Source: Flagellimonas amphidinii
Lineage (GTDB): Bacteria; Bacteroidota; Bacteroidia; Flavobacteriales; Flavobacteriaceae
Length of the DNA: 64,000 bases
Direction: 5' to 3'
Assembly: GCF_013090115.1 (NCBI RefSeq)
Contig: NZ_JABFNN010000033.1
Coordinates: forward strand, 1-64,000
Positions within the stretch are counted from its first letter, which is position 1. The number at the start of each line of letters is the position of its first letter. The notes under the pieces were generated by a model. That model searched no databases, was not told the origin of the DNA, and was given only the letters and a program-made list of their open reading frames with translations. A program made the translations under genes and the position numbers. This document shows, piece by piece, positions 55,501 through 63,571 of this stretch.

Positions 55501-55785
55501 ATAGCACTCTATCTAGGAAAAGAGGACAAACGCCAAGGCATTACCAGAAATCCTGAAATTACTGTTATGCAAAGAATCAATACCGCTGGTTATTATGTTG
55601 GAAGCAGAAAAAATGGGATTACGGCCACGGAGCATAGACTTGTTGAATTTGCTGAAAATGAATTAAAGGCTGCTTTGGAAAAAACAAATACCTTTTTTGA
55701 AGAAAAATGGAAACCATACCGAACATCCATTGAATCCTTGGAGCTATCTCCTTTTAAAGAAACAGAAACTTTTAGTTTGAATTAA
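52582..55785 (+). CDS. Large secreted BNR/sortilin-type propeller protein
   Basis: 1067 residues with a signal peptide (F-I-L-L-I-L-S-S-S-L-F-A-Q). Many BNR-type units with D-G-G-x-x-W (D-G-G-K-T-W-K-S-M, D-G-G-K-S-W-K-K-V, D-G-G-A-T-W-K-K-I, D-G-G-K-T-W-R-F-I) make a VPS10-like ten-bladed propeller (~20-740). A charged linker rich in K and E (~790-825) precedes a coiled-coil-like C-terminal region (~905-1060). It is annotated as 'glycosyl hydrolase' in databases, but no catalytic residues can be named. The stop overlaps the next start by one base. Confidence 0.85.
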   Translation: MKKLLPFILLILSSSLFAQDFSIELVQDMKPRNIGPAGMSGRVTAIDVAHSNPDIMYVGTASGGLWKSTSGGIKWEPIFDKEVTASIGAVAIQQSNPSVIWVGTGEGNPRNSLNGGYGIFKSLDGGKTWKSMGLENTRHIHRIIIDPTDPNVIYVGAIGSPWGEHPERGVFKTTDGGKSWKKVLFVNNKTGVADMVMDPTNPNKLIAAMWEHKRDPWFFKSGGDGSGLHITHDGGATWKKITDENGFPKGELGRIGIAIAKNKPNVLYALVEAKKNALYKSEDGGFKWEKINDKNDIGNRPFYYSEIYVDPENENRVYSIFTYVNVSEDGGKNFTQLMPAYQVDNGVHPDHHAWWIHPENGQFMIDGNDGGMNITKDGGKTWRFIGNLPVAQFYHINVDNEYPYNVYGGMQDNGSWRGPAYVWKAQGIRNSYWQEIAFGDGFDVVPDLDDSQYGYAMSQQGYVRRYDWKTGNNFTVRPTPPDADTKLRFNWNAGIGQDPFDNSTVYFGSQFVHKSTDKGLTWEVISPDLTTNDPEKQKQSESGGLTMDATGAENHCTILVVEPSAVEKDMLWVGTDDGRVHFTQNGGSSWTEVTNNIKGLPKDSWIPQIKASKTNKGEALLIANDYRRFNYTPYAYRTKDYGKTWTRIVDQNDVKSYTLSIIEDTENPNLMFLGTDDGLYISFNAGDSWKKWSEGFPTVSTKDLAIHPRENDLVIGTFGRAAWVLDDIRPLRALAGNMSLLQKEVSLFKSPDAYLAAYQQPTGSRFGGDALYNGENRKSGAMITYYLKEGVSKSKEKTEGEEKDNDTDETVKKEKSKDSIYFKIYDGDRLIRTLGHKTPKKAGFHRIYWGLDEKGPDAPSRKISKDKKESGGVSVKPGTYKVKIHYGGLTDSTNVTVKTDPRLEVSPASINQVYETGKKLENYTQTAADAVKQLVESKNLANKFQKELTDLDKEKFKDQIKASKEVVKQIDTVIALYLGKEDKRQGITRNPEITVMQRINTAGYYVGSRKNGITATEHRLVEFAENELKAALEKTNTFFEEKWKPYRTSIESLELSPFKETETFSLN

Positions 55786-56492
55786 TGAAAAAAACATGGG
55801 TTTTATGGATAGTCTTGCTAGCCATCGCAAAAATAAGTGCTCAAAATCCTGGGGAAGAGGACTTAGGAGCTTGGTACATGTATTTTGGCACGAACAAAGT
55901 AGCAGAACGATTCAGCATTCATACCGAAGCTCAGTTCCGTTATTACGAAACCGCGAGTAATTTCAATCAGTTGTTGCTCCGTACCGGATTGAATTATCAC
56001 ATTAATCCTACTGCCATTGCCACTATAGGTTATGGGTTCATCAAAACCGACAATACTTTTGACGAACCTTTTGCCGCAATGGATTCGAGGGAACATCGAA
56101 TTTTTGAACAGTTTATTCTAAAGAATAAAGTATGGGAATTTCTTTTTGAACACCGCTATCGTTTGGAACAGCGATTTTTGGATTTTGGGAATTCCACAGA
56201 CACACAACACAGAGCTCGATATCGCATTCAAGTTACATTACCGCTTACGGATACTTTCTTTCTTAACTTTTACGATGAACTGTTCATCAATTTACAGGAT
56301 GACCTTTTTGGACAGAACAGATTGTACGGTGCCGTTGGTATCCATATTACTGAAAATAGCAGTGTTCAATTTGGATATTTGCGCAACCAATTTACCAGCT
56401 CAGTTTTTGATAGGTTACAGATAGGATTCTTCTATAATCCCGACTTAAGGGGTATCTTTAAGAAAAACAAGAGCTCGGGCGCATCTGATTAG
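55785..56492 (+). CDS. DUF2490 outer-membrane beta-barrel protein
   Basis: 235 residues with a signal peptide (V-L-L-A-I-A-K-I-S-A-Q). Alternating strands with aromatic residues and an opening G-A-W-Y-M-Y-F-G-T-N-K are typical of DUF2490, an outer-membrane beta-barrel family of unknown function. E-H-R-Y-R-L-E-Q-R-F and the end I-G-F-F-Y-N-P-D fit. The stop of the BNR gene and this ATG share one base (TAATG), so they are coupled. Confidence 0.85.
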   Translation: MKKTWVLWIVLLAIAKISAQNPGEEDLGAWYMYFGTNKVAERFSIHTEAQFRYYETASNFNQLLLRTGLNYHINPTAIATIGYGFIKTDNTFDEPFAAMDSREHRIFEQFILKNKVWEFLFEHRYRLEQRFLDFGNSTDTQHRARYRIQVTLPLTDTFFLNFYDELFINLQDDLFGQNRLYGAVGIHITENSSVQFGYLRNQFTSSVFDRLQIGFFYNPDLRGIFKKNKSSGASD

Positions 56493-56546
56493 TCCTTGTG
56501 GCAAAATTGTAAACAGAAGGCCCTTGTTCATCAAAATTATTTGGGC

Positions 56547-57767
56547 ATGAGTCTTCAAAAAGTTAGTTTTCAAAACCAAAATGGGGAAACCTTAGTGGGC
56601 AGGTTAGAACTTCCTGTTGACCAACATCCTCATAACTTTGCAATTTTTGCACATTGCTTTACCTGTACCAAAAATTTATTGGCAGTCAAAAACATTAGCA
56701 AGGCTCTAACATCTAATGGTTTCGGCGTTCTACGATTTGATTTTACCGGACTAGGAGAAAGTGAAGGAGATTTTGCCAACACCAATTTCTCCGGAAATGT
56801 AGAGGATTTGGTAGCCGCTTCAGGTTTTCTTGCGGAGCATTATATGGCGCCTACCCTTTTGATAGGCCACTCATTGGGAGGTGCTGCTGTAGTTTTTGCA
56901 GCTCAAAAAATAACTTCCGTGAATGCCATCGCAACTATTGGAGCTCCATCAAATCCACTTCATGTAAAGCATTTGTTGAAAAATGGATTGGATGAAATCA
57001 AGGAGAAAGGTGAGGCCGTTGTAAATCTTGGAGGTCGGGACTTTAAAATAAAACAGCAATTTGTGCAGGATCTTGAAGAACAATCTTTGCCCCAAGTTGC
57101 TAAAAAGCTTCGAAAACCATTATTGATTATGCATTCGCCCCAAGATGATACCGTGGAAATTAAAAATGCAGAAGATATTTATGTTGCTGCGCATCACCCA
57201 AAAAGTTTTGTCTCATTAGATGGAGCGGATCATTTATTGTCAAGGAAAGAAGACTCGCTATATGTTGGGGATGTCATTTCGGGATGGGCGAAGAGGTACC
57301 TCGATATCAGCGAAAAAGTGGATAGTTCACTTCATACAAAGCATCAAGTAGTTGCAAGTTTAAATGGTGAAGACGGTTTCACCACTCAAATGAAAATCGG
57401 CAATCATTATATGCTTGCTGATGAACCTGAAAGTTATGGAGGCAATGATTTTGGTCCTTCTCCCTATGAGTTCGTATCCGCCGGGCTATCAGCATGCACA
57501 GTAATGACCATTCAAATGTACGCTAAACGTAAAGGATGGCCCGTTGACAATGTAGAAGTACACATTTCCTATGGAAAATCCCATGCTGTGGATTGTGAAA
57601 ATTGCGAGTCAGATGCTGCAAAAATTGATACTTTTCATAAAGAAATAAAACTTACTGGCGCATTGGACGAAAAGCAAAAAGCAAGAATAATGCAGATAGC
57701 AGATAAATGCCCTGTCCACAGAACTTTACACAGTGAAACTCAAGTAATCAGTAAGTTGGTAGATTAA
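56547..57767 (+). CDS. Alpha/beta-hydrolase fused to OsmC
   Basis: 406 residues from ATG 56547; the open frame begins at 56496, but the extension is not conserved-looking. The hydrolase domain (~1-250) has the nucleophile G-H-S-L-G-G (~107), an acid in S-P-Q-D-D-T-V and a histidine in D-G-A-D-H-L-L-S. The OsmC domain (~265-406) carries its redox cysteines in S-A-C-T-V-M-T and C-P-V-H-R-T-L, which reduce organic peroxides in OsmC/Ohr proteins. This known bifunctional arrangement suggests stress protection. Confidence 0.9.
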   Translation: MSLQKVSFQNQNGETLVGRLELPVDQHPHNFAIFAHCFTCTKNLLAVKNISKALTSNGFGVLRFDFTGLGESEGDFANTNFSGNVEDLVAASGFLAEHYMAPTLLIGHSLGGAAVVFAAQKITSVNAIATIGAPSNPLHVKHLLKNGLDEIKEKGEAVVNLGGRDFKIKQQFVQDLEEQSLPQVAKKLRKPLLIMHSPQDDTVEIKNAEDIYVAAHHPKSFVSLDGADHLLSRKEDSLYVGDVISGWAKRYLDISEKVDSSLHTKHQVVASLNGEDGFTTQMKIGNHYMLADEPESYGGNDFGPSPYEFVSAGLSACTVMTIQMYAKRKGWPVDNVEVHISYGKSHAVDCENCESDAAKIDTFHKEIKLTGALDEKQKARIMQIADKCPVHRTLHSETQVISKLVD

Positions 57768-57770
57768 AAA

Positions 57771-57977
57771 CTACAAGCGCATATGTAGAATGTCGAAGTA
57801 GTCCAATTCAAGTTCCAATGCAGCTCTATGAATCTTACGCAAGGACTGCACGTAGCTTTTTTGATCAATGTAACCACGGAACCTTTCCCTTTTTAAACGC
57901 TGATATCCTTTGCAAAAAGATTTTCTCTTATTGCAATACACCCAGAAGTTGTAATAATTGGATACCAGATAGGTCAA
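57771..57977 (-). CDS. Small basic hypothetical protein
   Basis: 68 residues from TTG 57977 with a possible AGAGGA upstream. The sequence is rich in lysine and arginine (N-K-R-K-S-F-C-K-G-Y-Q-R-L-K-R-E-R-F-R) and ends in L-E-L-D-Y-F-D-I-L-H-M-R-L. I recognise no family. It ends 4 bases from the convergent hydrolase-OsmC gene. Coding status is uncertain; it may be a real small protein or a chance frame. Confidence 0.35.
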   Translation of the reverse strand: MTYLVSNYYNFWVYCNKRKSFCKGYQRLKRERFRGYIDQKSYVQSLRKIHRAALELELDYFDILHMRL

Positions 57978-58161
57978 AATCCTCTTTTTAAATATGTTAC
58001 ACTAAATCTTGTTAACAAAATAACGTGGTAAATCTATGATCATTATTAAACAAAAGTGTTAAAAATATTAAGTGTAGGAAAATTGATTGGATAAAGCTGA
58101 AAAGTTATTGCTGCCTCCCTGAATATTGAGTAACTTAGACCAAACCAAATATTACAAGAGG

Positions 58162-58785
58162 ATGAAAAAAGTAATTGTATTGCCTTTAGCCGTCGTTTTT
58201 GTAGCTGCTTTTAGCTGTAAAAAAGCCAAAAAGGAAACACAACAAGAAGAAGAAACCAAGCCAGTGTACAGTGTAGTTGAAGACTCCACAGATATTCGTT
58301 TCACTGCTTATAAAACCACTGAGAAAAAACCGGTTGGAGGTTCTTTTACCAAAGTTACTTATACCTACACCGCTTCAGAAACTCCAATGGAAACATTGAA
58401 TGGGCTTGAATTTTCAATTCCAGTAAGCAGTCTTTTCACAAATGATACCACAAACACAAGAGATCCAAAAATTTTACATTTCTTTTTTGGGGTAATGGAA
58501 AACACTGAACTTATTAATGGAGTGCTTGAATTTGATGAGAATAAAAATTGTTCTGCCAAACTATCTATGAATGGTGTGTCTGCTGACCTTCCTATGGAAT
58601 ATGAAATGACCGATGACAATCATGTCACATTTTCCGGCACAATGAATCTAGCCAAATGGAATGCATTGGATGCATTGGCTTCTTTGAACAAAGCGTGTTT
58701 TCAATTGCACACGGGACCCGATGGCGTTAGCAAAACTTGGGAAGATGTTGCTGTAAAAGCTTCTATTCTTTTGGAAAAGAAATAA
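58162..58785 (+). CDS. YceI-family lipoprotein
   Basis: 207 residues from ATG 58162 with an AAGAGG ribosome-binding site. The lipobox is V-A-A-F-S-C (cysteine ~18), followed by a K/E-rich linker. The mature part has the YceI lipocalin-like pattern: D-S-T-D-I-R-F-T-A-Y-K-T-T at its start and N-A-L-D-A-L-A-S-L-N late. YceI proteins bind polyisoprenoids or amphiphiles in the periplasm; this one lacks an obvious cytochrome partner. Confidence 0.78.
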   Translation: MKKVIVLPLAVVFVAAFSCKKAKKETQQEEETKPVYSVVEDSTDIRFTAYKTTEKKPVGGSFTKVTYTYTASETPMETLNGLEFSIPVSSLFTNDTTNTRDPKILHFFFGVMENTELINGVLEFDENKNCSAKLSMNGVSADLPMEYEMTDDNHVTFSGTMNLAKWNALDALASLNKACFQLHTGPDGVSKTWEDVAVKASILLEKK

Positions 58786-58811
58786 CTCTTCGCAATTAAG
58801 CTTTAAAATAT

Positions 58812-58840
58812 AGAAGCCCCTATTATGGGGCTTTCTTATT
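58812..58840 (+). terminator. Terminator of the YceI-like gene
   Basis: AAGCCCC (58814-58820) and GGGGCTT (58827-58833) form a 7-bp stem around TATTAT, followed by a T-rich stretch. Confidence 0.75.
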
Positions 58841-58854
58841 TAACACCCAACTAT

Positions 58855-58897
58855 GTAACTAGTTACGCAATTTGAATATATTTGCGTTACCAGTTAC
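58855..58897 (+). promoter_or_regulatory. Promoter and inverted-repeat operator of the MarR-GNAT gene
   Basis: Arms of 16 bases (58855-58870 and 58882-58897) are complementary at 14 positions with an 11-base spacer. The left arm contains the perfect 12-bp palindrome GTAACTAGTTAC; the right one the variant GTTACCAGTTAC. A perfect -7 element TATATTTG (58877-58884) lies between and partly within the arms, 22 bases before the ATG. This is the expected place for an autorepressor site. Confidence 0.7.
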
Positions 58898-58906
58898 ATT
58901 TCTAAT

Positions 58907-59917
58907 ATGAAAAATGACTTTTTAACTCAAATTGGACATTTAGGTTTTACTGCCAGAATGAAAAGACTCAATGAAAAAATCGTTTCCAGTACCATTGATC
59001 ATTATTCACGTCTTGGATTAGATATTGACCCCAATTGGCATGTAATTTTTTTGTTGCTCAAGGAAAAAGAAAAATTATCTGTTACCGAAATAGCAACTAC
59101 TCTTGGATTTTCGCATCCTGCAATAATCAAGATTACCCGCAAAATGAAAGAACGGGGTTATCTTGAAACATTTAAAGATGAGAAAGATGGTAGAAAAACC
59201 TTAATACAGATTTCCAAAAAAGGCAAAGAAATCTTGCCGACCTTTGAACAAGAATGGTTTCGAATACAGGAGATTCTTGAAGAGTTTGTTGGCAATGATT
59301 TTTTAAATAAGTTGGATATTTTGGAAAATAAGTTTTTAAAGCAAAGCTTCCATGAAAGTTATGCGTCACACTTTGCAAAAAAAGGCTTTATCATCAGGAA
59401 GGCCAAATCTTCCGAGTTTAAGGAAATTGGGGAATTAATGGTTAGAGGCTATTCCAGCTTGGAAGGCTTTCCCAAAGCCGATGCTATGCCGGAATATTAT
59501 AACACCTTGGCCAACATTGGAGAATTCACCAAAAAGCCGAAGACAGAGCTCTTGATTGCAGTTTCCACCACCGACAAAATATTGGGAGGTGTGCTTTTCT
59601 TCAATGATATGAAATATTATGGCACCAAAGGAATTGTAACAAGTCAAAAAAATGCTGCCGGTTTTCGGCTATTGGCAGTTGACCCCAAAGCCAGAGGTAT
59701 GGGAGTGGGAAGAGCATTGACTGTGGCCTGTATAGAAAAAGCCAAAAAAGAAGGTCAAAATCAAATAATCATCCACAGTACTGCTTTTATGAAAGTAGCA
59801 TTGAAAATGTATGAAAAACTGGGGTTTCAACGATCCACTGACCTTGATTTTAAACAAGGGGATATTCCTGTATACGGGTTTCGTTTAAAATTTAAGAATG
59901 AGGTATCATCTAAATAA
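58907..59917 (+). CDS. MarR-GNAT fusion protein (regulator with acetyltransferase)
   Basis: 336 residues. Residues ~1-145 form a MarR winged helix-turn-helix (L-S-V-T-E-I-A-T-T-L-G-F-S-H-P-A-I-I-K-I, wing D-E-K-D-G-R-K-T-L-I-Q-I). Residues ~160-336 form a GNAT domain with the acetyl-CoA loop V-D-P-K-A-R-G-M-G-V-G-R-A-L (~266) and A-L-K-M-Y-E-K-L-G-F. Fusions of this kind are known in several bacteria; the small-molecule or protein target is unknown. An inverted repeat over the promoter suggests autoregulation. Confidence 0.88.
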   Translation: MKNDFLTQIGHLGFTARMKRLNEKIVSSTIDHYSRLGLDIDPNWHVIFLLLKEKEKLSVTEIATTLGFSHPAIIKITRKMKERGYLETFKDEKDGRKTLIQISKKGKEILPTFEQEWFRIQEILEEFVGNDFLNKLDILENKFLKQSFHESYASHFAKKGFIIRKAKSSEFKEIGELMVRGYSSLEGFPKADAMPEYYNTLANIGEFTKKPKTELLIAVSTTDKILGGVLFFNDMKYYGTKGIVTSQKNAAGFRLLAVDPKARGMGVGRALTVACIEKAKKEGQNQIIIHSTAFMKVALKMYEKLGFQRSTDLDFKQGDIPVYGFRLKFKNEVSSK

Positions 59918-59919
59918 AA

Positions 59920-59949
59920 GAAGCGGCCTGGATAAATCCAGGCCGCTTC
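59920..59949 (-). terminator. Terminator between the MarR-GNAT and OmpW-like genes
   Basis: GAAGCGGCCTGGAT (59920-59933) and its complement (59936-59949) form a perfect 14-bp hairpin with a 2-base centre. The following T-rich tract is on the minus strand (TTTTATTTA), so it best serves the OmpW-like gene, but it can work both ways. Confidence 0.88.
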
Positions 59950-59977
59950 CCTCATCAAATAACCTTAAAAACCCATC

Positions 59978-60628
59978 CTAAAGTTTAACACCAACACCAA
60001 ACCCAAAAATCCATGGATTAATGTCAACATCAGCTACCACAGTTGCGTCGAGGGCAGTGGTCGCATTTACCGTTGCATCAGTGTTCAAGAATAGTTTTTT
60101 CACATCCACATTCAAAAACCATTTATCATTGAGCATGAAATCAAAACCTCCTTGTAGCGCAAAACCTAAGGCAGTATCATAATCTATATCGTCAGCAACC
60201 GGTCCTTCATCAACTCCATAGAAAAGTGTTAAGTTGACGCCTGCACCCAAATAAGGAACAAAATCACCTCCGGTAAAGTGGTACTGACCCGTAAGTGTTG
60301 GTGGAAGTAGCCATACATGCCCCAGATCTATATCCCCGGCATCAGTGCTCACCGCTTCAACATCATGTTTGGTTGTGGCCAATATCAATTCCAAAGACCA
60401 GTTTTCGTTAAAGAAATAAGAAATGTCCAACTCGGGTACAAAGGCGGTCGAAATGGACACATCTCCTCCTATTGCTTCAATGTCAGCACTTTCATCTGGA
60501 GTCACCACAATTCCCCTTAATCGGAATTGCCATTTACTTCCATCGTTACTTTGGGGAGCGTCTTGCGCTATTGCAAAATTCATAACCCCCATTAATGCTG
60601 TCATTACAAAAATTACCGTTTTTTTCAT
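59978..60628 (-). CDS. OmpW-family outer-membrane protein
   Basis: 216 residues with a signal peptide (F-V-M-T-A-L-M-G-V-M-N-F-A-I-A-Q). The 8-stranded barrel pattern includes F-R-L-R-G-I-V-V-T-P-D-E (~36), the OmpW-like L-E-L-I-L-A-T-T-K-H-D-V (~80) and L-P-P-T-L-T-G-Q-Y-H-F (~108), ending in G-V-G-V-K-L. OmpW forms small hydrophobic channels; here function is by family only. A -7 element is seen on the minus strand at 60658-60651. Confidence 0.9.
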   Translation of the reverse strand: MKKTVIFVMTALMGVMNFAIAQDAPQSNDGSKWQFRLRGIVVTPDESADIEAIGGDVSISTAFVPELDISYFFNENWSLELILATTKHDVEAVSTDAGDIDLGHVWLLPPTLTGQYHFTGGDFVPYLGAGVNLTLFYGVDEGPVADDIDYDTALGFALQGGFDFMLNDKWFLNVDVKKLFLNTDATVNATTALDATVVADVDINPWIFGFGVGVKL

Positions 60629-60650
60629 CGTATGCTTTTTAAATATGGGT

Positions 60651-60658
60651 CAAAGCTA
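60651..60658 (-). promoter_or_regulatory. Probable -7 element of the OmpW-like gene
   Basis: On the minus strand TAGCTTTG (60658-60651) fits TAnnTTTG, 22 bases upstream of ATG 60628. A TTG at the ideal distance is not present. Confidence 0.45.
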
Positions 60659-60872
60659 CCGCGTCCAGCAATCAAGGAATATGACGTTTATCATTGGATA
60701 AAAATTATAATCATAGCTTTTATTACTGTCAATATAAAATCAGATGTAAGTGCCTTGGAAAAACCACCATTCAGTTCAAATAAGAAGCTCTTAAAAATTA
60801 TTTATATAAAAGCTCCATTTGGTTCCTTCAAATGTGATATTTTGTTTTACTTTGAATGGTAAAAGCTGCCCA

Positions 60873-62066
60873 ATGAACCCCTCTGCTTCAGGTTGGATCA
60901 ATAAGTTTGGACATATCGTGGCAAATAAGGCCTCCAATTTTTCAGACTTTGGGGAACTATATGATGAACTGAAGACCAACGGGTTCGTTTATGGCATTCA
61001 TTTAGAGATACCCTCGTTTATTCCGGTTGAACATTCCTTAACTGAAGATGAGATTGCCAAAATCAATCTCTTGACCGCCCTTTATTTCACTTATCTGTTT
61101 GAAAAAGGGCAAACCGACTTCAATACTTTTGTCAATACTGTTTTTGATTATTATCAATCTTTGGAAGTTGGCAAAATTTCCTTTTTGAATAAAATATTGA
61201 CAGGGAAGCACACAGAATCCCAATTGGAGAAATTGATTGATTCCAGAATCTATTTAGGAGGTAATGCTTTTAATAGGGCTTTTGGAAATAGCATTACCAA
61301 TTCATTACTTTATGTTGATATCCTAATTTTCCGGACATACTTAAAAAAACAAAAGGCCACCATGGAGCATGCCCAACTCTTGGAGTATGTAACCATGAAC
61401 ATTGTATACCAAGCATTGAACTCCAAAGAAACACATGACAAGGATGCTAAACTCATTCAACTTTTGGCTGCTTCCTTAACTTATGTTGACTTGAGCGAGG
61501 CAAATTTCGAAGGCACTTATCTTGATCTTTTACGTCAAAATTTTGCCCCCTGTGAAAAAGATTATTTTTTGGATATGGCCTGTTTAACTTTATGGGAAGA
61601 TAAGCTCTTGGATCATACAGAAACGGGTTATATTTTTGGCTTGGGAAAGGACCTTGAAAAGACAGAAAACGAGGTGAAATCTTCCTTGGATTTTGTGAAA
61701 GTTTTCTTTGAGAAAAATGCCTCTCGAGTTCCCTATTTAAACGACCAAAATTTAGCGCTTCAATTCTATGATGGGATGTCTAAAAATGTGAGTAAATTAA
61801 TTTTACGAAACAGTAAAAGACTCAAAAAAGAGCTTGCTGAAAGTAGAGAATTGGTCACCTTACTTTCCAAATCAGCGGTCAAGGAGTTGACTCCATCTGA
61901 ACGAAAAAAAGTGCAAAATCAGTTGGTGGATATTTTTAAAACTATTCCTTCGTTAGCTATTTTTATGCTACCAGGCGGAGCCGTTTTATTGCCGATTTTT
62001 ATTAAATTGATTCCAAAATTATTGCCTTCTGCTTTTGATGAAAACCGTGTTGAAGAAACTGAGTGA
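60873..62066 (+). CDS. LETM1-like protein (flavobacterial biofilm-associated type)
   Basis: 397 residues from ATG 60873 (frame open upstream, without a better start). The bulk is alpha-helical and lacks obvious enzyme motifs. The last ~80 residues (E-L-T-P-S-E-R-K-K-V-Q-N-Q, then I-P-S-L-A-I-F-M-L-P-G-G-A-V-L-L-P) match the LETM1-related module found in flavobacterial 'biofilm-associated' proteins. That label is from database usage and its functional basis is unclear to me. The P-S-L-A-I-F-M-L-P-G-G motif is probably membrane-associated. Confidence 0.75.
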   Translation: MNPSASGWINKFGHIVANKASNFSDFGELYDELKTNGFVYGIHLEIPSFIPVEHSLTEDEIAKINLLTALYFTYLFEKGQTDFNTFVNTVFDYYQSLEVGKISFLNKILTGKHTESQLEKLIDSRIYLGGNAFNRAFGNSITNSLLYVDILIFRTYLKKQKATMEHAQLLEYVTMNIVYQALNSKETHDKDAKLIQLLAASLTYVDLSEANFEGTYLDLLRQNFAPCEKDYFLDMACLTLWEDKLLDHTETGYIFGLGKDLEKTENEVKSSLDFVKVFFEKNASRVPYLNDQNLALQFYDGMSKNVSKLILRNSKRLKKELAESRELVTLLSKSAVKELTPSERKKVQNQLVDIFKTIPSLAIFMLPGGAVLLPIFIKLIPKLLPSAFDENRVEETE

Positions 62067-62154
62067 TTTTTCATCAAAAAAACTACTATAAGAAATATTT
62101 ATAGTTATTTTTTTATTAATTACAATAATTTGATAATCAATTTTTTAAATCCCC

Positions 62155-62910
62155 TTATTCCAACCAAAGCTTAAAATCTCTTACTCGCTCTCTACTCACA
62201 ATGATTTCCTGTTCATCGAACTTATTTAATTTGATTTGCAGCCTAGAATTTGTGTATGAAATAATGTCTTTGATGTGATTTAGATTGATGTAAAATTTTC
62301 GGCTGACCCTAAAAAAAACTTCTGGCGACAATTCGTTTTCCAGTTGCTCCAGAGTAGTATCCAACAAATAATTTCTTCCATCGGATGTTGCCGCATAGGT
62401 TCCTTTGTTTTCACTATAAAAACATTCAACATCGTCGGCGTTTACAATTTTTAAATGTTGTCCAACTTTTACCGTAAACCTTTTTTTGTATTCCCGTTCC
62501 AAAGGGTTTACCAACAACTTCTTTATGTCGTTAAAATCGACCGAAATATTCCGGGTTTCGGACTTAAAATCCCGATACTTTTTCACCGCTCTTTCCAGCT
62601 CTTCATCATCAATGGGTTTCAACAAATAATCGATGCTGTTCAACTTGAATGCTTGGAGTGCATATTCGTCAAATGCAGTAGTGAAAATTATGGCGCTTTT
62701 GACCTCTATCATATCAAAAATCTCAAACGATAATCCGTCCGATAATTGGATGTCCAGAAATATAAGATCGGGGTGCGGATTGTTCTGGAACCACTCCAAA
62801 GATTCATCCACGGAATGTAACATTGTGGATACCTCAACATCAAGTTCGGCAAGCAACCGATTCAATCTTCTTGCCGCAGGTTTTTCATCTTCTATAATAA
62901 TCACGTTCAT
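62155..62910 (-). CDS. LytTR-family response regulator
   Basis: 251 residues. The receiver domain (~1-120) shows I-I-I-E-D-E-K-P-A-A-R-R and the phospho-acceptor aspartate in L-I-F-L-D-I-Q-L-S-D-G (~53), with the K of L-K-P-I-D-D (~104). The C-terminal LytTR DNA-binding domain (~145-251) has F-Y-S-E-N-K-G-T-Y-A and F-Y-I-N-L-N-H-I-K-D-I. LytTR regulators of this form pair with membrane histidine kinases. It is the last gene of a minus-strand run of 2TM genes. Confidence 0.93.
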   Translation of the reverse strand: MNVIIIEDEKPAARRLNRLLAELDVEVSTMLHSVDESLEWFQNNPHPDLIFLDIQLSDGLSFEIFDMIEVKSAIIFTTAFDEYALQAFKLNSIDYLLKPIDDEELERAVKKYRDFKSETRNISVDFNDIKKLLVNPLEREYKKRFTVKVGQHLKIVNADDVECFYSENKGTYAATSDGRNYLLDTTLEQLENELSPEVFFRVSRKFYINLNHIKDIISYTNSRLQIKLNKFDEQEIIVSRERVRDFKLWLE

Positions 62911-62924
62911 CTTTATGCTTTTGT

Positions 62925-63260
62925 TTACTTGTATCGTTTATGATTTTCTTCTTGCTCCATGTCCATATATTTTTTTATCTGCTTTTCTTCCCACTTTTTC
63001 AAGAACGGAAACTTGTTTCTATTCAAGTAAAGGGCATGGATGGCCAAAATCACTCCCCAAATCAAGACATTAATGTCAACCCAATTAAAGAAATATGGTT
63101 CCAACCAAAATTCTTCAGGGATATAGGGCAGTAATATTTCACTTTTTAACAAATAAAATAGCCCATTTATGATAACAAAAATCTTTACATGTCTATAAAA
63201 ATCCTTCAATTCCTTGACACGTTTCTTGGCTTTTTCATAGTTGCTGTTATCTGAATTCAT
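62925..63260 (-). CDS. 2TM domain protein
   Basis: 111 residues. Basic N-terminus (Y-E-K-A-K-K-R-V-K-E-L-K-D-F-Y), two hydrophobic segments (about 28-43 and 64-84), and the conserved end W-E-E-K-Q-I-K-K-Y-M-D. This is the 2TM family (a two-helix membrane domain that in Bacteroidota also occurs fused to histidine kinases next to LytTR genes). 14 bases upstream of the LytTR regulator. Confidence 0.85.
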   Translation of the reverse strand: MNSDNSNYEKAKKRVKELKDFYRHVKIFVIINGLFYLLKSEILLPYIPEEFWLEPYFFNWVDINVLIWGVILAIHALYLNRNKFPFLKKWEEKQIKKYMDMEQEENHKRYK

Positions 63261-63266
63261 GGTCTT

Positions 63267-63569
63267 CTACTTGTATTTCTTCATTTCTTCTTTGTCCTTG
63301 TCAATGTATTTCTGGATTTGTCGTTCTTCCCACTTTTTTCCAAACATTGGGTTAAATCCAAAAACCTTAGCCCCATGGAAGCCTACTCCTATGCCCCAAC
63401 CTATCAAGGTAAAAAAATGGTGCCATTGCCAGAAATAGTCGGTATTGAGATAGATATTTACCAAAATGAAGGCATTGATCACAATGTAAATTGAAAAATG
63501 AATATAAAAACCCTTCAATTCTTCTACGCGCTTCTTTGCTCTTTTTAATTTTTCTTGCTCCTTATCCAT
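63267..63569 (-). CDS. 2TM domain protein
   Basis: 100 residues from ATG 63569 with a GGAG six bases upstream; ATG 63581 is an in-frame alternative. Same design as its neighbours: K-R-A-K-K-R-V-E-E-L-K-G-F-Y start, two hydrophobic segments, G-W-G-I-G-V-G-F-H-G-A-K-V-F-G in the second, and the end W-E-E-R-Q-I-Q-K-Y-I-D-K-D-K. It ends 6 bases before the next gene's start, so the run is one operon. Confidence 0.85.
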   Translation of the reverse strand: MDKEQEKLKRAKKRVEELKGFYIHFSIYIVINAFILVNIYLNTDYFWQWHHFFTLIGWGIGVGFHGAKVFGFNPMFGKKWEERQIQKYIDKDKEEMKKYK

Positions 63570-63571
63570 GA

